Below, in pieces: positions 32,010 to 39,692 of a DNA stretch of 64,000 bases. Location of the stretch: contig NZ_POQT01000001.1 of assembly GCF_002938435.1 (NCBI RefSeq), positions 186,001-250,000 on the forward strand, read 5' to 3'. The notes under the pieces are model-generated. The model was not told where the DNA came from. It worked only from the letters and a program-made list of their open reading frames with translations, and did no database searches. The stretch's first letter is position 1; each line of letters begins with the position of its first letter. A program made the position numbers and the translations under genes. The DNA is from Blastococcus saxobsidens (GTDB lineage Bacteria > Actinomycetota > Actinomycetes > Mycobacteriales > Geodermatophilaceae).

Positions 32010-32082
32010 CCTGGCCCCGCCGGAGCCGCTCCACCAGAGCTGGCGTCCGATCGGCCCATCCCCGTCGCCCCAGGAGGCACCC

Positions 32083-32391
32083 GTGCCCGTCGTCGTCGTC
32101 GCCACGATCACCCCACGGCCGGACGCGGTGGACGCCGTCCGGGAGGCCATCCTGGCCGCGGTCCCGAAGGTGCACGCCGAGCCCGGCTGCGAGCTGTACG
32201 CCCTGCACGAGGGCGACGGCGTCTTCGTCATGGTGGAGCGGTGGGAGAGCCCGGACGCGCTCCGGGCGCACGGCAAGGCGGAGGCGCTGACCACGCTGGG
32301 GGCGGCACTGGCCGACAAGCTGGCGGCTCCGCCGGACGTGCGCCGGCTCTCGGCGCTGCCGGCCGGCGACCCGGACAAGGGCGCCGTCTGA
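32083..32391 (+). CDS. Antibiotic biosynthesis monooxygenase (ABM) domain protein
   Basis: Small ferredoxin-like fold protein of 102 residues, putative quinol monooxygenase of the YgiN type. VVVVATITPRPDAVDAVREA starts the fold; EPGCELYALHEGDGVFVMVERWES is the core beta strand pair with the Trp-Glu typical of the family. GTG 32083 has AGGAGG 5 bases upstream (from about 32072). Stands alone and diverges from fprA. The natural substrate is unknown; these domains often dimerise. Confidence 0.85.
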   Translation: MPVVVVATITPRPDAVDAVREAILAAVPKVHAEPGCELYALHEGDGVFVMVERWESPDALRAHGKAEALTTLGAALADKLAAPPDVRRLSALPAGDPDKGAV

Positions 32392-32412
32392 CCTGCTCCG
32401 GCGCGGGGTGGC

Positions 32413-33246
32413 TCAGCGGCAGGCGTGGTTGCGGTCGAGGTCGTCCGGCACGTACTGGGTGAGCTCCACCTCGCCGTCGGGCACCAGCGGTGACCGCTCG
32501 CAGGCCGCCACGGCGCCGCTGAGCGACGTCGCGCCGGCCAGCCAGCTGGGCAGACCGGCCAGCGGGCTGTCGTCGGGCACCTCGCCGACTATCTGGGCCC
32601 ACTGGTAGCCGGTCGAGTACAGGCCGACCCGGCCGTCCTCGTCGGTCAGGTACTCGGCCATGCCCTCGAGGGCGGCGCGGTTGCGGGCGCGTGCGTCGTC
32701 GGACCCGGTCTGCCAGGTGTTCATCGTCTCCACGTCCAGCCACCACGTGTAGCGCTGCGGCCGGCTGTCCAGCCGGGCCGCCCGCGCCGCGGGACGGAAG
32801 AAGGCCTCGACGCTGGTGCGTGCCCGCTCCCAGCCGTACTGCCACGAGCAGGCCATCGAGTTGCCGCCGTCGCACCGTCCGTAGGGCGTCTCGCCGCCGG
32901 AGGGCCAGGTGACGACCTGGTCGCGCAGCTGACCGGGGTTGGCGGTGTTGAGGTACAGCTGCAGCGCCGGCTGGCCGGGGACCACGCCGGAGGAGCCGGC
33001 CGCCCACGTCAGCTGGTCGGCCAGGCACGGGTTGGTCCGGGTGGCCAGGCCACCGTTGACCCCGACGACGGCGAACGCGGCGTCGTCCGGCAGGTCCGTG
33101 CCGCACTGCGGGTGGGAGACGTCGTACCCGACGGTCCGCAGGAAGCCGGAGGTCTCCACGGGGGCAGCCGTCGCCGTCGCCGGAGCACCGAGCAGGGCGG
33201 CGCCGACGGCGAGAGCGGGGACCACCCATCGTGATGCCGATCTCAT
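32413..33246 (-). CDS. Secreted protein with glycosidase-like barrel, function unknown
   Basis: Exported protein of 277 residues with a Sec signal peptide (MRSASRWVVPALAVGAALLG, cleavage near ATAAP). The mature part begins GFLRTVGYDVSHPQCG and contains FAVVGVNGGLATRTNPCLAD, LQLYLNTANPGQLRD, YTWWLDVETMNTWQTG and VGLYSTGYQWAQIVG. The Asp/Glu-bearing strand ends (YDVSHPQ, WLDVETM) look like GH25/DUF1906 TIM barrels, suggesting cell-wall glycan action. Six or more Cys residues suggest disulfides. The family identity is inferred from pattern only. It is transcribed away from the ABM gene. Confidence 0.7.
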   Translation of the reverse strand: MRSASRWVVPALAVGAALLGAPATATAAPVETSGFLRTVGYDVSHPQCGTDLPDDAAFAVVGVNGGLATRTNPCLADQLTWAAGSSGVVPGQPALQLYLNTANPGQLRDQVVTWPSGGETPYGRCDGGNSMACSWQYGWERARTSVEAFFRPAARAARLDSRPQRYTWWLDVETMNTWQTGSDDARARNRAALEGMAEYLTDEDGRVGLYSTGYQWAQIVGEVPDDSPLAGLPSWLAGATSLSGAVAACERSPLVPDGEVELTQYVPDDLDRNHACR

Positions 33247-33304
33247 CGTGGCGCGAACGTACACGCCGGAGCCGGGTGCCAGCCGGGTGCCGGCGATGCC
33301 TTGA

Positions 33305-34114
33305 TCAGACCGCCTGGCAGACCGGGCACCAGTGCAGGTTGCGGCCCACCATGACCTGCGTACGCACCTCCGTGCCGCAGATCCGGCAGGGGAGACCGGT
33401 GCGCCGGTACACGTAGTGCGCGTCCTCGCGGCGAACGGCACCGCTGCGCCGCGACCGGTCCTCGGGGCGGGTGGTGACGATCCGGCCCATCCGGACACCG
33501 GCCCGCATCAGGGTGACCAGGTCGGCCCACATGGCGGCCCAGAGGTCGGCGTCGACCTGGCGACCGGGCCGGAAGGGGGACACCCGGTGCCGGAAGAGGA
33601 TCTCCGCCCGGTAGACGTTCCCGACGCCGGCCAGCACGGCCTGGTCCATGATCAGCGCGCCGATCGCCGTCCGGCTGGCGGAGATGCGACGGAGGGCCGC
33701 GGCTCCGTCGGCGCGGGGGCGCAGCGGGTCGGGACCGAGGCGGTCGAGGATGCGGTCCACCTCGGGGGCGGGGAGCACCTCGCAGGCGGTGGGTCCGCGC
33801 AGGTCGGTCCACACGCCGGCGCCATCGGGACCGTCGGCCTCCCAGCGCATCCGCAGCGCTCCCCGGGGGGGCGGCGGCATGCCCGCACCCGTGGTGAAGG
33901 AGCCGTAGAGGCCCAGGTGCACGTGCAGGTGGTCGCCGCCGAAGCGGGCGAACAGGTGCTTGCCGTAGGAGAAGACCTCGTCCAGCACCCGACCGTCGAG
34001 CAGCGCGGCGCCGGCGTCGAACCGGCCCTGCGGGCTGGTGACGTGCACCGGTCGGCCGGCGAACAGGATCGACTGCTCCCGCGCGAGGCGGAACAGGGTG
34101 TGGCCCTCGGGCAT
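33305..34114 (-). CDS. nei: Fpg/Nei-family DNA glycosylase (endonuclease VIII-like)
   Basis: Bifunctional base-excision glycosylase/AP lyase for oxidised bases. 269 residues. The N-terminus MPEGHTLFRLA gives catalytic Pro2 and Glu3 (the PEGHT form marks actinobacterial Nei2-like proteins). The Lys in FSYGKHLFARF, the H2TH segment QAVLAGVGNVYRAEILFRH and the C-terminal zinc finger (CRICG ... CPVC) are intact. TAGGCT on the same strand ends exactly 6 bases before the ATG, so the mRNA is probably leaderless. The choice of Nei over Fpg rests on PEGHT and is fairly safe. Confidence 0.92.
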   Translation of the reverse strand: MPEGHTLFRLAREQSILFAGRPVHVTSPQGRFDAGAALLDGRVLDEVFSYGKHLFARFGGDHLHVHLGLYGSFTTGAGMPPPPRGALRMRWEADGPDGAGVWTDLRGPTACEVLPAPEVDRILDRLGPDPLRPRADGAAALRRISASRTAIGALIMDQAVLAGVGNVYRAEILFRHRVSPFRPGRQVDADLWAAMWADLVTLMRAGVRMGRIVTTRPEDRSRRSGAVRREDAHYVYRRTGLPCRICGTEVRTQVMVGRNLHWCPVCQAV

Positions 34115-34120
34115 CCGCGC

Positions 34121-34126
34121 AGCCTA
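34121..34126 (-). promoter_or_regulatory. -10 hexamer TAGGCT, leaderless nei promoter
   Basis: TAGGCT (AGCCTA on the plus strand) ends 6 bases before ATG 34114, the same hexamer and spacing as at metG and galU. Confidence 0.55.
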
Positions 34127-34149
34127 GGTCGCCGCCCGGACCGGTCCGC

Positions 34150-34470
34150 TCAGTGGGCGGCGGTCGCCAGGCCGAAGTGCGGCCGGTCCGCCGGGGCCAC
34201 GAGATCGGTCGTCTCGGGGTGCTGCTGGATGTAGTGCCGGACGAAGGAGCAGTAGGGGAGCACGGTCAGACCCCGCTCGCGGGCAGCGGTGAGGACGCCG
34301 GCGACCAGCGCCTTCCCGATGCCCTGGCCGCCCAGGGAGGGGTCCACCTCGGTGTGCGGGAGCGTCATCTGGCCGTTCTCGACGTGGTAGCTGGCCAGAC
34401 CGACGACTCGCTCGCCCTGCCGGACCTCGAAGCGCCCCTTCTCGGGGACGTCGACCACTGTCGTCTCCAT
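34150..34470 (-). CDS. Small GNAT-like N-acetyltransferase (YidJ/Gcn5 CG type)
   Basis: 106-residue member of the minimal GNAT subfamily (Acetyltransf_CG). The acetyl-CoA loop is HTEVDPSLGGQGIGKALVAG, preceded by GLASYHVENGQM and followed by GLTVLPYCSFVRHYIQQHPE. ATG 34470 has GGAAGGTGGG upstream; the GTG within that sequence is rejected. Acyl acceptor unknown. Confidence 0.87.
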   Translation of the reverse strand: METTVVDVPEKGRFEVRQGERVVGLASYHVENGQMTLPHTEVDPSLGGQGIGKALVAGVLTAARERGLTVLPYCSFVRHYIQQHPETTDLVAPADRPHFGLATAAH

Positions 34471-34654
34471 GCTGCGACCCACCTTCCGTCATCCCCGGCG
34501 TCGTTGCCGGAGCGCGACGTTCGTCGTAGCACCGTAACCCTGGGGAGCAGCGTCGTCGCTCTTCTGCGCCGACGAGTCGGGTCCGGCCGGGGTTCCCGGG
34601 CGGCCACCCGATAGCCTCTCGGGCGTCGGTCGGGGGCGCGTCGAGTGCGCCCAG

Positions 34655-34727
34655 GCCCCCGTAGCTCAGGGGATAGAGCATCGGTTTCCTAAACCGTGTG
34701 TCGCAGGTTCGAATCCTGCCGGGGGCA
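34655..34727 (+). tRNA. tRNA-Arg (anticodon CCU)
   Basis: 73-nt cloverleaf. Acceptor GCCCCCG pairs with CGGGGGC plus discriminator A; the D arm has GCTC/GAGC, the anticodon loop is TTCCTAA with anticodon CCT (reads AGG), and the T arm contains GGTTCGAATCC. CCA is not encoded. A TAGCCT-like -10 lies about 40 bases upstream. Confidence 0.97.
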
Positions 34728-34742
34728 CCGCAGTCGTGGACG

Positions 34743-34790
34743 GGGTGGGTGGCAGCCGCACCACCTCGGGTGGAACCGCGCCGCCCACCC
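34743..34790 (+). terminator. Imperfect hairpin downstream of tRNA-Arg
   Basis: GGGTGGGTGGC (34743-34753) pairs with GCCGCCCACCC (34780-34790), one pair being a wobble, 16 bases after the tRNA 3' end; a smaller CCACCT/GGGTGG stem nests inside. Possible terminator of the tRNA transcript. The remaining bases to 34909 hold nothing else I can support. Confidence 0.4.
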
Positions 34791-34909
34791 GCGCGTTGGA
34801 CGTCGAGGCAGCGCGTCCGCGCCGACCCACCCCCGTCGAAGAGAGCCATGAGCACAAGTCACAGAACCCAGGCCGCGCACCCCACCTCCGGTGAGCAGGT
34901 GCGCGGCCG

Positions 34910-36316
34910 GTGACGGAAGTGCTCACCCTGCTGCTGGGCGTGCTGGTGGTCCTGGCGATCACCGCGGTGACCGCGTACTTCGTGGCCCAGGAGTTCGCCT
35001 ACATGGCGGTCGACCGCTCGGCGCTGGCCGTCGGTGCCCAGGGCGGTGACACCGCGGCCGAGCGGGCGCTGGGGGTCACCCGCCGCACCTCGTTCATGCT
35101 GTCCGGCGCGCAGCTGGGCATCACCGTCACCGGGCTGCTGGTCGGGTACGTCGCCGAGCCGCTGATCGGCCGGTCCCTGGGCGCGATGCTGGGCGGCGTG
35201 GGCATCCCGACCGCCGTGAGCGTCGGCATCGGTGCCGTGCTGGCGCTGCTGTTCTCCACGGTCGTGCAGATGCTGTTCGGGGAGCTGCTGCCGAAGAACC
35301 TCGCCATCGCCCGGCCGGAGCCGGTCGCCCGCCGGCTGGCCGCGTCGACGACCGTGTACCTGAAGGTCTTCGGCTGGCTGATCACGGTGTTCGACCAGGC
35401 GTCGAACATGCTGCTGCGGGCGTTGCGGATCGAGCCGGTGCACGACGTCGAGCACGCCGCGACCGCCCGCGACCTGGCGTACATCGTCGAGGAGTCCCGC
35501 GAGCGCGGGGACCTCCCCGAGGAGCTGTCGATGATGCTCGACCGCATCCTCGACTTCCCGCACCGCGACGTCGGGCACGCGATGATCCCGAGACCCCGGG
35601 TGGGCACCGTCGCCGACACCGACACCATCGACCACCTGCGCGAGCTGATGACCTCCGGGCACTCCCGCTACCCGGTGCTGGAGACCGGGACGGGTGACGT
35701 CGTCGGTGTCGTCCACCTGGCCGACGTCCTGACCACCCGGCAGCCGGGAGCCGCGCCGGTGACGGCCATCGCCCGCGAGAGCCTGGTCCTCTCCACGTTC
35801 ACCCCGCTGCCCGACGCGCTCGGCCAGCTCGCCGGGTCGGACAACCAGATGGCCTGCGTGATCGACGAGTACGGCGGATTCGCCGGCGTCCTCACGCTGG
35901 AGGACCTCGCCGAGGAACTGGTCGGGGAGATCACCGACGAGCACGACACCGAGCACCCCGAGTACGTGCCCGTGGAGGGTGACGGCGTGTGGGAGATGCC
36001 CGGGGACGTCCACATGGACGAGGTCGAGCGCGCCCTGGGGGTCGACCTGCCGAGGGGCGACTTCGAGACCGTCGCCGGCCTGGTCATCGCCGTCTCCGGG
36101 ACCCTGCCCGAGCCCGGGACGGAACTGACCGTCGAGCTGCCCCCAGATCCCGGTGACCTCGTCCACGAGGACCAGCCCACCGCGCGCCTGCTCCACCTGC
36201 AGGTGCTCGCCGTGGAGCGGCACGTGCCGTCCCGGGTGCGCCTGGAACTCCCCGACCGCGCGAGGACGACCGGCGGGTCCGGTTCGGCCCCGGCAGCCGA
36301 GGAGGGGACCCGATGA
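34910..36316 (+). CDS. CNNM/CorC-type membrane protein with CBS domains (hemolysin family)
   Basis: Putative Mg2+/Co2+ transporter of 468 residues. The DUF21 membrane domain is at about 1-190 (four helices, QEFAYMAVDRSALAVG, MLSGAQLGITVTGLLVGYVAEP, GELLPKNLAIARPEP). A CBS pair follows at about 215-335 (MIPRPRVGTV, HSRYPVLE, GVVHLADVL, CVIDEYGGFAGVLTLEDLAEELVGEI), then a CorC_HlyC domain to about 440 and a Gly/Ala-rich tail. GTG 34910 is the earliest sensible start. A 4-base ATGA overlap couples it to the second CNNM gene, as is common in actinobacteria. Confidence 0.9.
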   Translation: MTEVLTLLLGVLVVLAITAVTAYFVAQEFAYMAVDRSALAVGAQGGDTAAERALGVTRRTSFMLSGAQLGITVTGLLVGYVAEPLIGRSLGAMLGGVGIPTAVSVGIGAVLALLFSTVVQMLFGELLPKNLAIARPEPVARRLAASTTVYLKVFGWLITVFDQASNMLLRALRIEPVHDVEHAATARDLAYIVEESRERGDLPEELSMMLDRILDFPHRDVGHAMIPRPRVGTVADTDTIDHLRELMTSGHSRYPVLETGTGDVVGVVHLADVLTTRQPGAAPVTAIARESLVLSTFTPLPDALGQLAGSDNQMACVIDEYGGFAGVLTLEDLAEELVGEITDEHDTEHPEYVPVEGDGVWEMPGDVHMDEVERALGVDLPRGDFETVAGLVIAVSGTLPEPGTELTVELPPDPGDLVHEDQPTARLLHLQVLAVERHVPSRVRLELPDRARTTGGSGSAPAAEEGTR

Positions 36317-37338
36317 GCGACAACCCGTGGGTGGTCGTCGTCGCCACCGTGGTGATCGTCGCGCTGAGCGCGTTCTTCGTGGCGGTGGAGTTCGCCGCGC
36401 TGGCCGCCAAGCGGCACCGGTTGGAGGAGGCCGCGCCGAGCAGCCGGTCCGCCCGTGCGGCGCTGCGCAACTCCTCGGAGCTGACGCTGCTGCTGGCCGG
36501 CTCGCAGCTGGGCATCACCGCGGCCACCCTGGCGCTCGGTGCGATCAGCAAGCCGGCGGTGCACCACTGGCTCACGCCGCTGTTCGGGTCGTGGGGGCTG
36601 CCCCTGGTGGCCGCGGACGTCGTCGGCTTCGTCCTCGCGCTGCTGGTGGTGACGTTCATCCACCTGGTGGTCGGGGAGATGGCCCCCAAGTCGTGGGCGA
36701 TCGCGCACCCGGAGCGCTCGGCCACCCTGCTGGCGGCACCCATGCGGGCGTTCATGGCGGTGTTCCGGCCGCTGCTGCGGGCGCTCAACGCGGCCGCGAA
36801 CGCCATCCTGCGCCGGGCCGGGGTCGAGCCGTCCGACGAGCTCGCCGTCGGGCACAGCCCGGACGCGCTGCGCCACCTGGTGGAGCACTCGGCCAACGTG
36901 GGTGCCCTGGACGCGAGCTTCTCCGAGCAGATCTCCGTGGCGCTGGAGCTCGAGCGGCTCACCGTCCGGGAACTGCTCGGCTCCGGTTCCCGCCCGACCG
37001 GCGTCCGCGCCGCCGCGACCGTCGGCGAGGTGCGCGGGGAGACCCACCGCTCCGGTCACCTGCGGATCCTGCTCGGCGCGGCCGCGGGCGAGCAGCTCAC
37101 CGGCGTGGTCCACGTCCGCGACACCCTCACCGCACCCGACGAGGCACCGGCGGCTCCCTTCGCCCGCCCGGTGTTCGCCCTGGCCGCCGGCACCACCGTG
37201 CACGCGGCGCTCAAGTCGATGCGCGAGACGCGCAACCACCTGGCCGTCGTCACCGACGGCGGTGCGGTCGTCGGCGTCGTCACGCTGGCCGACGTGCTCC
37301 GCCGGCTGTTCCCCCGGTCCGCCGCTCCGGCGGCCTGA
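36313..37338 (+). CDS. CNNM-type membrane protein with degenerate CBS region
   Basis: Second DUF21 protein, 341 residues, presumably acting with the preceding one. The membrane domain (about 1-175) has FFVAVEFAALAAKRHRLEE, LLLAGSQLGITAATLALGAI and HLVVGEMAPKSWAIAHPE. The CBS part is short and diverged (LLGSGSRPTGV, LTGVVHVRDTL, HLAVVTDGGAVVGVVTLADV), and the CorC_HlyC domain is missing. It starts within the stop of its partner. The paired full-length and shortened arrangement suggests a hetero-oligomer, an inference from operon structure. Confidence 0.9.
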   Translation: MSDNPWVVVVATVVIVALSAFFVAVEFAALAAKRHRLEEAAPSSRSARAALRNSSELTLLLAGSQLGITAATLALGAISKPAVHHWLTPLFGSWGLPLVAADVVGFVLALLVVTFIHLVVGEMAPKSWAIAHPERSATLLAAPMRAFMAVFRPLLRALNAAANAILRRAGVEPSDELAVGHSPDALRHLVEHSANVGALDASFSEQISVALELERLTVRELLGSGSRPTGVRAAATVGEVRGETHRSGHLRILLGAAAGEQLTGVVHVRDTLTAPDEAPAAPFARPVFALAAGTTVHAALKSMRETRNHLAVVTDGGAVVGVVTLADVLRRLFPRSAAPAA

Positions 37339-37360
37339 CCACCGGCGCCCGGACAGCAGT

Positions 37361-37391
37361 GCGGCCGGGCCCCGGATCGGGGCCCGGCCGC
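37361..37391. terminator. Perfect 13-bp terminator hairpin
   Basis: GCGGCCGGGCCCC pairs perfectly with its complement around the loop GGATC, between the converging CNNM (37338) and GlsB-like (37418) stops. No U-tract; probably a bidirectional terminator. Confidence 0.75.
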
Positions 37392-37417
37392 AGCAGGGGT
37401 TCGCCGGCGGCGTGCGC

Positions 37418-37681
37418 TCAGTGCACCGAGCGGTTGCGAGAGCCGGCGATCCCCTCCGCGACGCCGATGAGCAGCACCGCGGCGATCACCGCCACGACGA
37501 AGCCGAGCACGTTGAGCTCGAAGATGTCCCCGGTGCCCAGCAGGTTGGCGACGACGCCCCCGATCACCGAGCCCACGAGGCCAAGCAGCAGGGTCGCGAC
37601 GATGCCCAGGTTCTGCTTCCCGGGCTTGAGGAGGCGCGCGAGCGCGCCGATGATGAGGCCGGCGACGAGGAATCCGATCAT
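37418..37681 (-). CDS. GlsB/YeaQ/YmgE-family stress membrane protein
   Basis: 87-residue protein with three membrane helices and the family pattern MIGFLVAGLIIGALARLLKP, LGIVATLLLGLVGSVIGGV and VLGFVVAVIAAVLLIGVAEG; also called transglycosylase-associated protein, though no enzymatic role is shown. Homologues are induced by acid or general stress. ATG 37681 is the natural start; longer frames upstream lack similarity. Confidence 0.9.
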   Translation of the reverse strand: MIGFLVAGLIIGALARLLKPGKQNLGIVATLLLGLVGSVIGGVVANLLGTGDIFELNVLGFVVAVIAAVLLIGVAEGIAGSRNRSVH

Positions 37682-38068
37682 GGCCTCACAGATGCCTGAG
37701 GGCCGACGGCGACAAACGCCCACTGCGCGTCGGTGGCCTCCGGATCGGCGGCCCCCTCGATCGGTCCGGCAGCAGCCGACCGGACGACGGTGCACCGGTG
37801 GGGATCCCGACGCCGGATGAACGCGTCGGTGGTGCGTGCGGCCCGGTCGGGAGGCCAGCCCGCCGAGGCCCGGTGCCCGAGGACGGACGGTCAGCGGGAA
37901 GCCGCGCTGCGCCTCGCGGGGGTCGACCGTGGGTGCTCCGGGCGACGGCGGATGCGCCGGTGAGCCGGCCACGCCGGGAACGCACTGCGTGATCGCTCAA
38001 GCTGCGCGTTCACCCGGTCGATGGAGTGCAGGTCAGCACCTCGTCGAACGGAAAGCAGAGCAGCCACC
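37682..38068. other. 387-base intergenic region upstream of LuxR-type regulator
   Basis: Only low-quality overlapping open frames occur here; none resembles a protein. The left part is the leader of the divergent GlsB-like gene. The right part holds a possible FliA-type promoter (37996-38022) for the regulator and a weak purine-rich ribosome-binding site (about 38050-38060). Nothing else is evident. Confidence 0.5.
37996..38022 (+). promoter_or_regulatory. Possible FliA (sigma-28)-type promoter
   Basis: CTCA at 37996-37999 is followed after 17 bases by GTCGAT (38017-38022). The flagellar sigma promoter described in the motile actinobacterium Actinoplanes is CTCA-N15-17-GCCGAA. The -35 matches fully and the -10 matches 4 of 6. 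It lies 46 bases before GTG 38069. Speculative. Confidence 0.25.
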
Positions 38069-38779
38069 GTGTCCAGCCCGATGCCCGGCACCACCCGCGG
38101 AGCGATCCGCGTCCTGATCCTCGCCGACGCTCCGGTGCTGCGCCGCGGTCTGGTCGGCATGGTGGACGAGACCGCCGGGCTCCTGGCGGTCAGCGCCCCC
38201 GGTGAGCCGCGCCGCGCCCTGACGCTGGCCGAGTCCGCCCGCCCCGACGCCGTCATCGTCGAGCTCGGTGCCGGCCGCGCCGCCACGCTCAGCGCCTGCC
38301 GCGACCTGCGCCGCCGCTACCCGACGCTGGCCATCGTCGCCGTCGCCGTGTCCGCCGACCCCGCCGTGGTGAACGAGTCCCTGGCCGCCGGTGTGCGCGG
38401 CTACCTGCTGATGAACACCTCGTCCACGCTCCTGGGCTGGGCGATCCTCGCCGCCCGCGCCGGCCGCACCGTCGTCGACCCGCAGATCCGCCGCGGTGAG
38501 ACCGACGGCGTGCCCGAATCGCGCGAGCTGGTGCTCGAGGTGCCGCTGACGCGCCGGGAGTCCGACGTGCTCGACGAGCTGGTGAAGGGCCAGTCCAACC
38601 GCTCGATCGGCCAGAACCTGTTCATCTCCGAGGACACCGTGAAGTCCCACGTGAAGGCGATCCTGCGCAAGCTGGGCGCCCGCGACCGGTCGCACGCGGT
38701 GTCCCTGGTGCTCAAGGCCCGCGGGCCGGCCTGCACCTGCGGCGCGCACGCGCCGGCCGAGGTCCCCGCCGAGGTCTGA
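38069..38779 (+). CDS. LuxR-family response regulator with atypical receiver
   Basis: 236-residue DNA-binding regulator. The receiver-like domain is at about 10-130 (IRVLILADAPVLRRGLVGMV). At the phospho-acceptor position the strand reads DAVIVELGAG, with Glu instead of Asp, so it probably is not phosphorylated normally. The C-terminal LuxR domain is intact (LTRRESDVLDELVKGQSNRS, LFISEDTVKSHVKAILRKLG). Cys residues and HAPAEVPAEV form a short tail. No histidine kinase is adjacent, so it looks like an orphan, constitutively active or ligand-controlled regulator. GTG 38069 starts just before the receiver; the ribosome-binding site is weak. Confidence 0.85.
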   Translation: MSSPMPGTTRGAIRVLILADAPVLRRGLVGMVDETAGLLAVSAPGEPRRALTLAESARPDAVIVELGAGRAATLSACRDLRRRYPTLAIVAVAVSADPAVVNESLAAGVRGYLLMNTSSTLLGWAILAARAGRTVVDPQIRRGETDGVPESRELVLEVPLTRRESDVLDELVKGQSNRSIGQNLFISEDTVKSHVKAILRKLGARDRSHAVSLVLKARGPACTCGAHAPAEVPAEV

Positions 38780-38822
38780 CCGCACCCGGGATCCGGCACG
38801 GGCGCTCCCGCCTGCGGGCAGG

Positions 38823-38828
38823 GACCAT
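38823..38828 (+). promoter_or_regulatory. -10 hexamer GACCAT, possible leaderless sirtuin promoter
   Basis: GACCAT ends 6 bases before GTG 38835 and no ribosome-binding site is present; same geometry as other starts in the window. Confidence 0.35.
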
Positions 38829-38834
38829 GGGGGC

Positions 38835-39692
38835 GTGACCCTCGCACCTCCCGCCACCGCGGGGACCGGCGCCTCGGTGGACGCGCTGGCCGACCTCGTG
38901 GCCGACGGCGACGTCGTGGTGCTCTCCGGCGCCGGGCTGTCGACCGACTCGGGGATCCCCGACTACCGGGGCGCCACCGGCAGCCTCCGCCGGCACACCC
39001 CCATGACCTACCAGACCTTCACCCGTGACCCTCGCGGTCGGCACCGGTACTGGGCGCGCAGCTTCGTCGGCTGGCGGCAGATGCGGGCCGCCCGTCCCAA
39101 CGACGGCCACCGGTCGGTGGCGGAGCTGCAATCCGCAGGGCTGCTCCGGGGGGTCATCACGCAGAACGTCGACGGCCTGCACCAGGCCGGCGGCGCCCGG
39201 GACGTCGTCGAGCTGCACGGCGGCCTCGACCGCACCGTCTGCCTCGGCTGCGGCGACGTCGCCGACCGTGCGGCGCTCGACGAACGGCTGCAGGCGGTCA
39301 ACCCCGGCTTCGGCCCGCGGGTCGACGAGATCAACCCCGACGGCGACGCCGAGCTGCCCGACGCGGTGCTCGACGGCTTCGTGATGGTCGACTGCCTGGC
39401 CTGTGGCGAGGACCTGCTGAAGCCCGACGTCGTGTTCTTCGGCGAGACGGTGCCCCGCGACCGGGTCGACTCCTGCTTCGCCCTGGTCGAGGAGGCCGGC
39501 GGCCTGCTCGTGCTGGGCTCCTCCCTGTCGGTCATGAGCGGCTACCGGTTCGTGCTGCGCGCGGCCAAGCTCGGCATCCCGGTCGGGATCGTCAACGTCG
39601 GACCGACGCGCGGGGACGCCAAGGCCGACGTGCGGGTCGACGCCCCGCTCGGCCAGGTCCTGCCGGCGCTCGCGGCCCGCCTGGCCGGATGA
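38835..39692 (+). CDS. Sir2-family NAD-dependent protein deacetylase
   Basis: Sirtuin removing acyl groups from protein lysines with NAD+. 285 residues, class II/SIRT4-like by length. NAD-binding VVLSGAGLSTDSGIPDYRG, ITQNVDGLHQAGG, catalytic His in VELHGGLDRTVC, zinc Cys pairs CLGC and CLAC, KPDVVFFGETVPRDRV, and LGSSLSVMSGYRFV. The stop overlaps the next gene's ATG by 4 bases. The preferred acyl type is not inferable. Confidence 0.93.
   Translation: MTLAPPATAGTGASVDALADLVADGDVVVLSGAGLSTDSGIPDYRGATGSLRRHTPMTYQTFTRDPRGRHRYWARSFVGWRQMRAARPNDGHRSVAELQSAGLLRGVITQNVDGLHQAGGARDVVELHGGLDRTVCLGCGDVADRAALDERLQAVNPGFGPRVDEINPDGDAELPDAVLDGFVMVDCLACGEDLLKPDVVFFGETVPRDRVDSCFALVEEAGGLLVLGSSLSVMSGYRFVLRAAKLGIPVGIVNVGPTRGDAKADVRVDAPLGQVLPALAARLAG

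Noticed and set aside
33247-33304. LexA/SOS box near nei
   Set aside because: CGAACGTACACG shares a few bases with the mycobacterial SOS box but lacks the symmetric GTTCG arm and lies at the nei 3' end.
37733-37963. Small open frames in the 37682-38068 gap
   Set aside because: Several overlapping frames on both strands, none with a ribosome-binding site or conserved composition.
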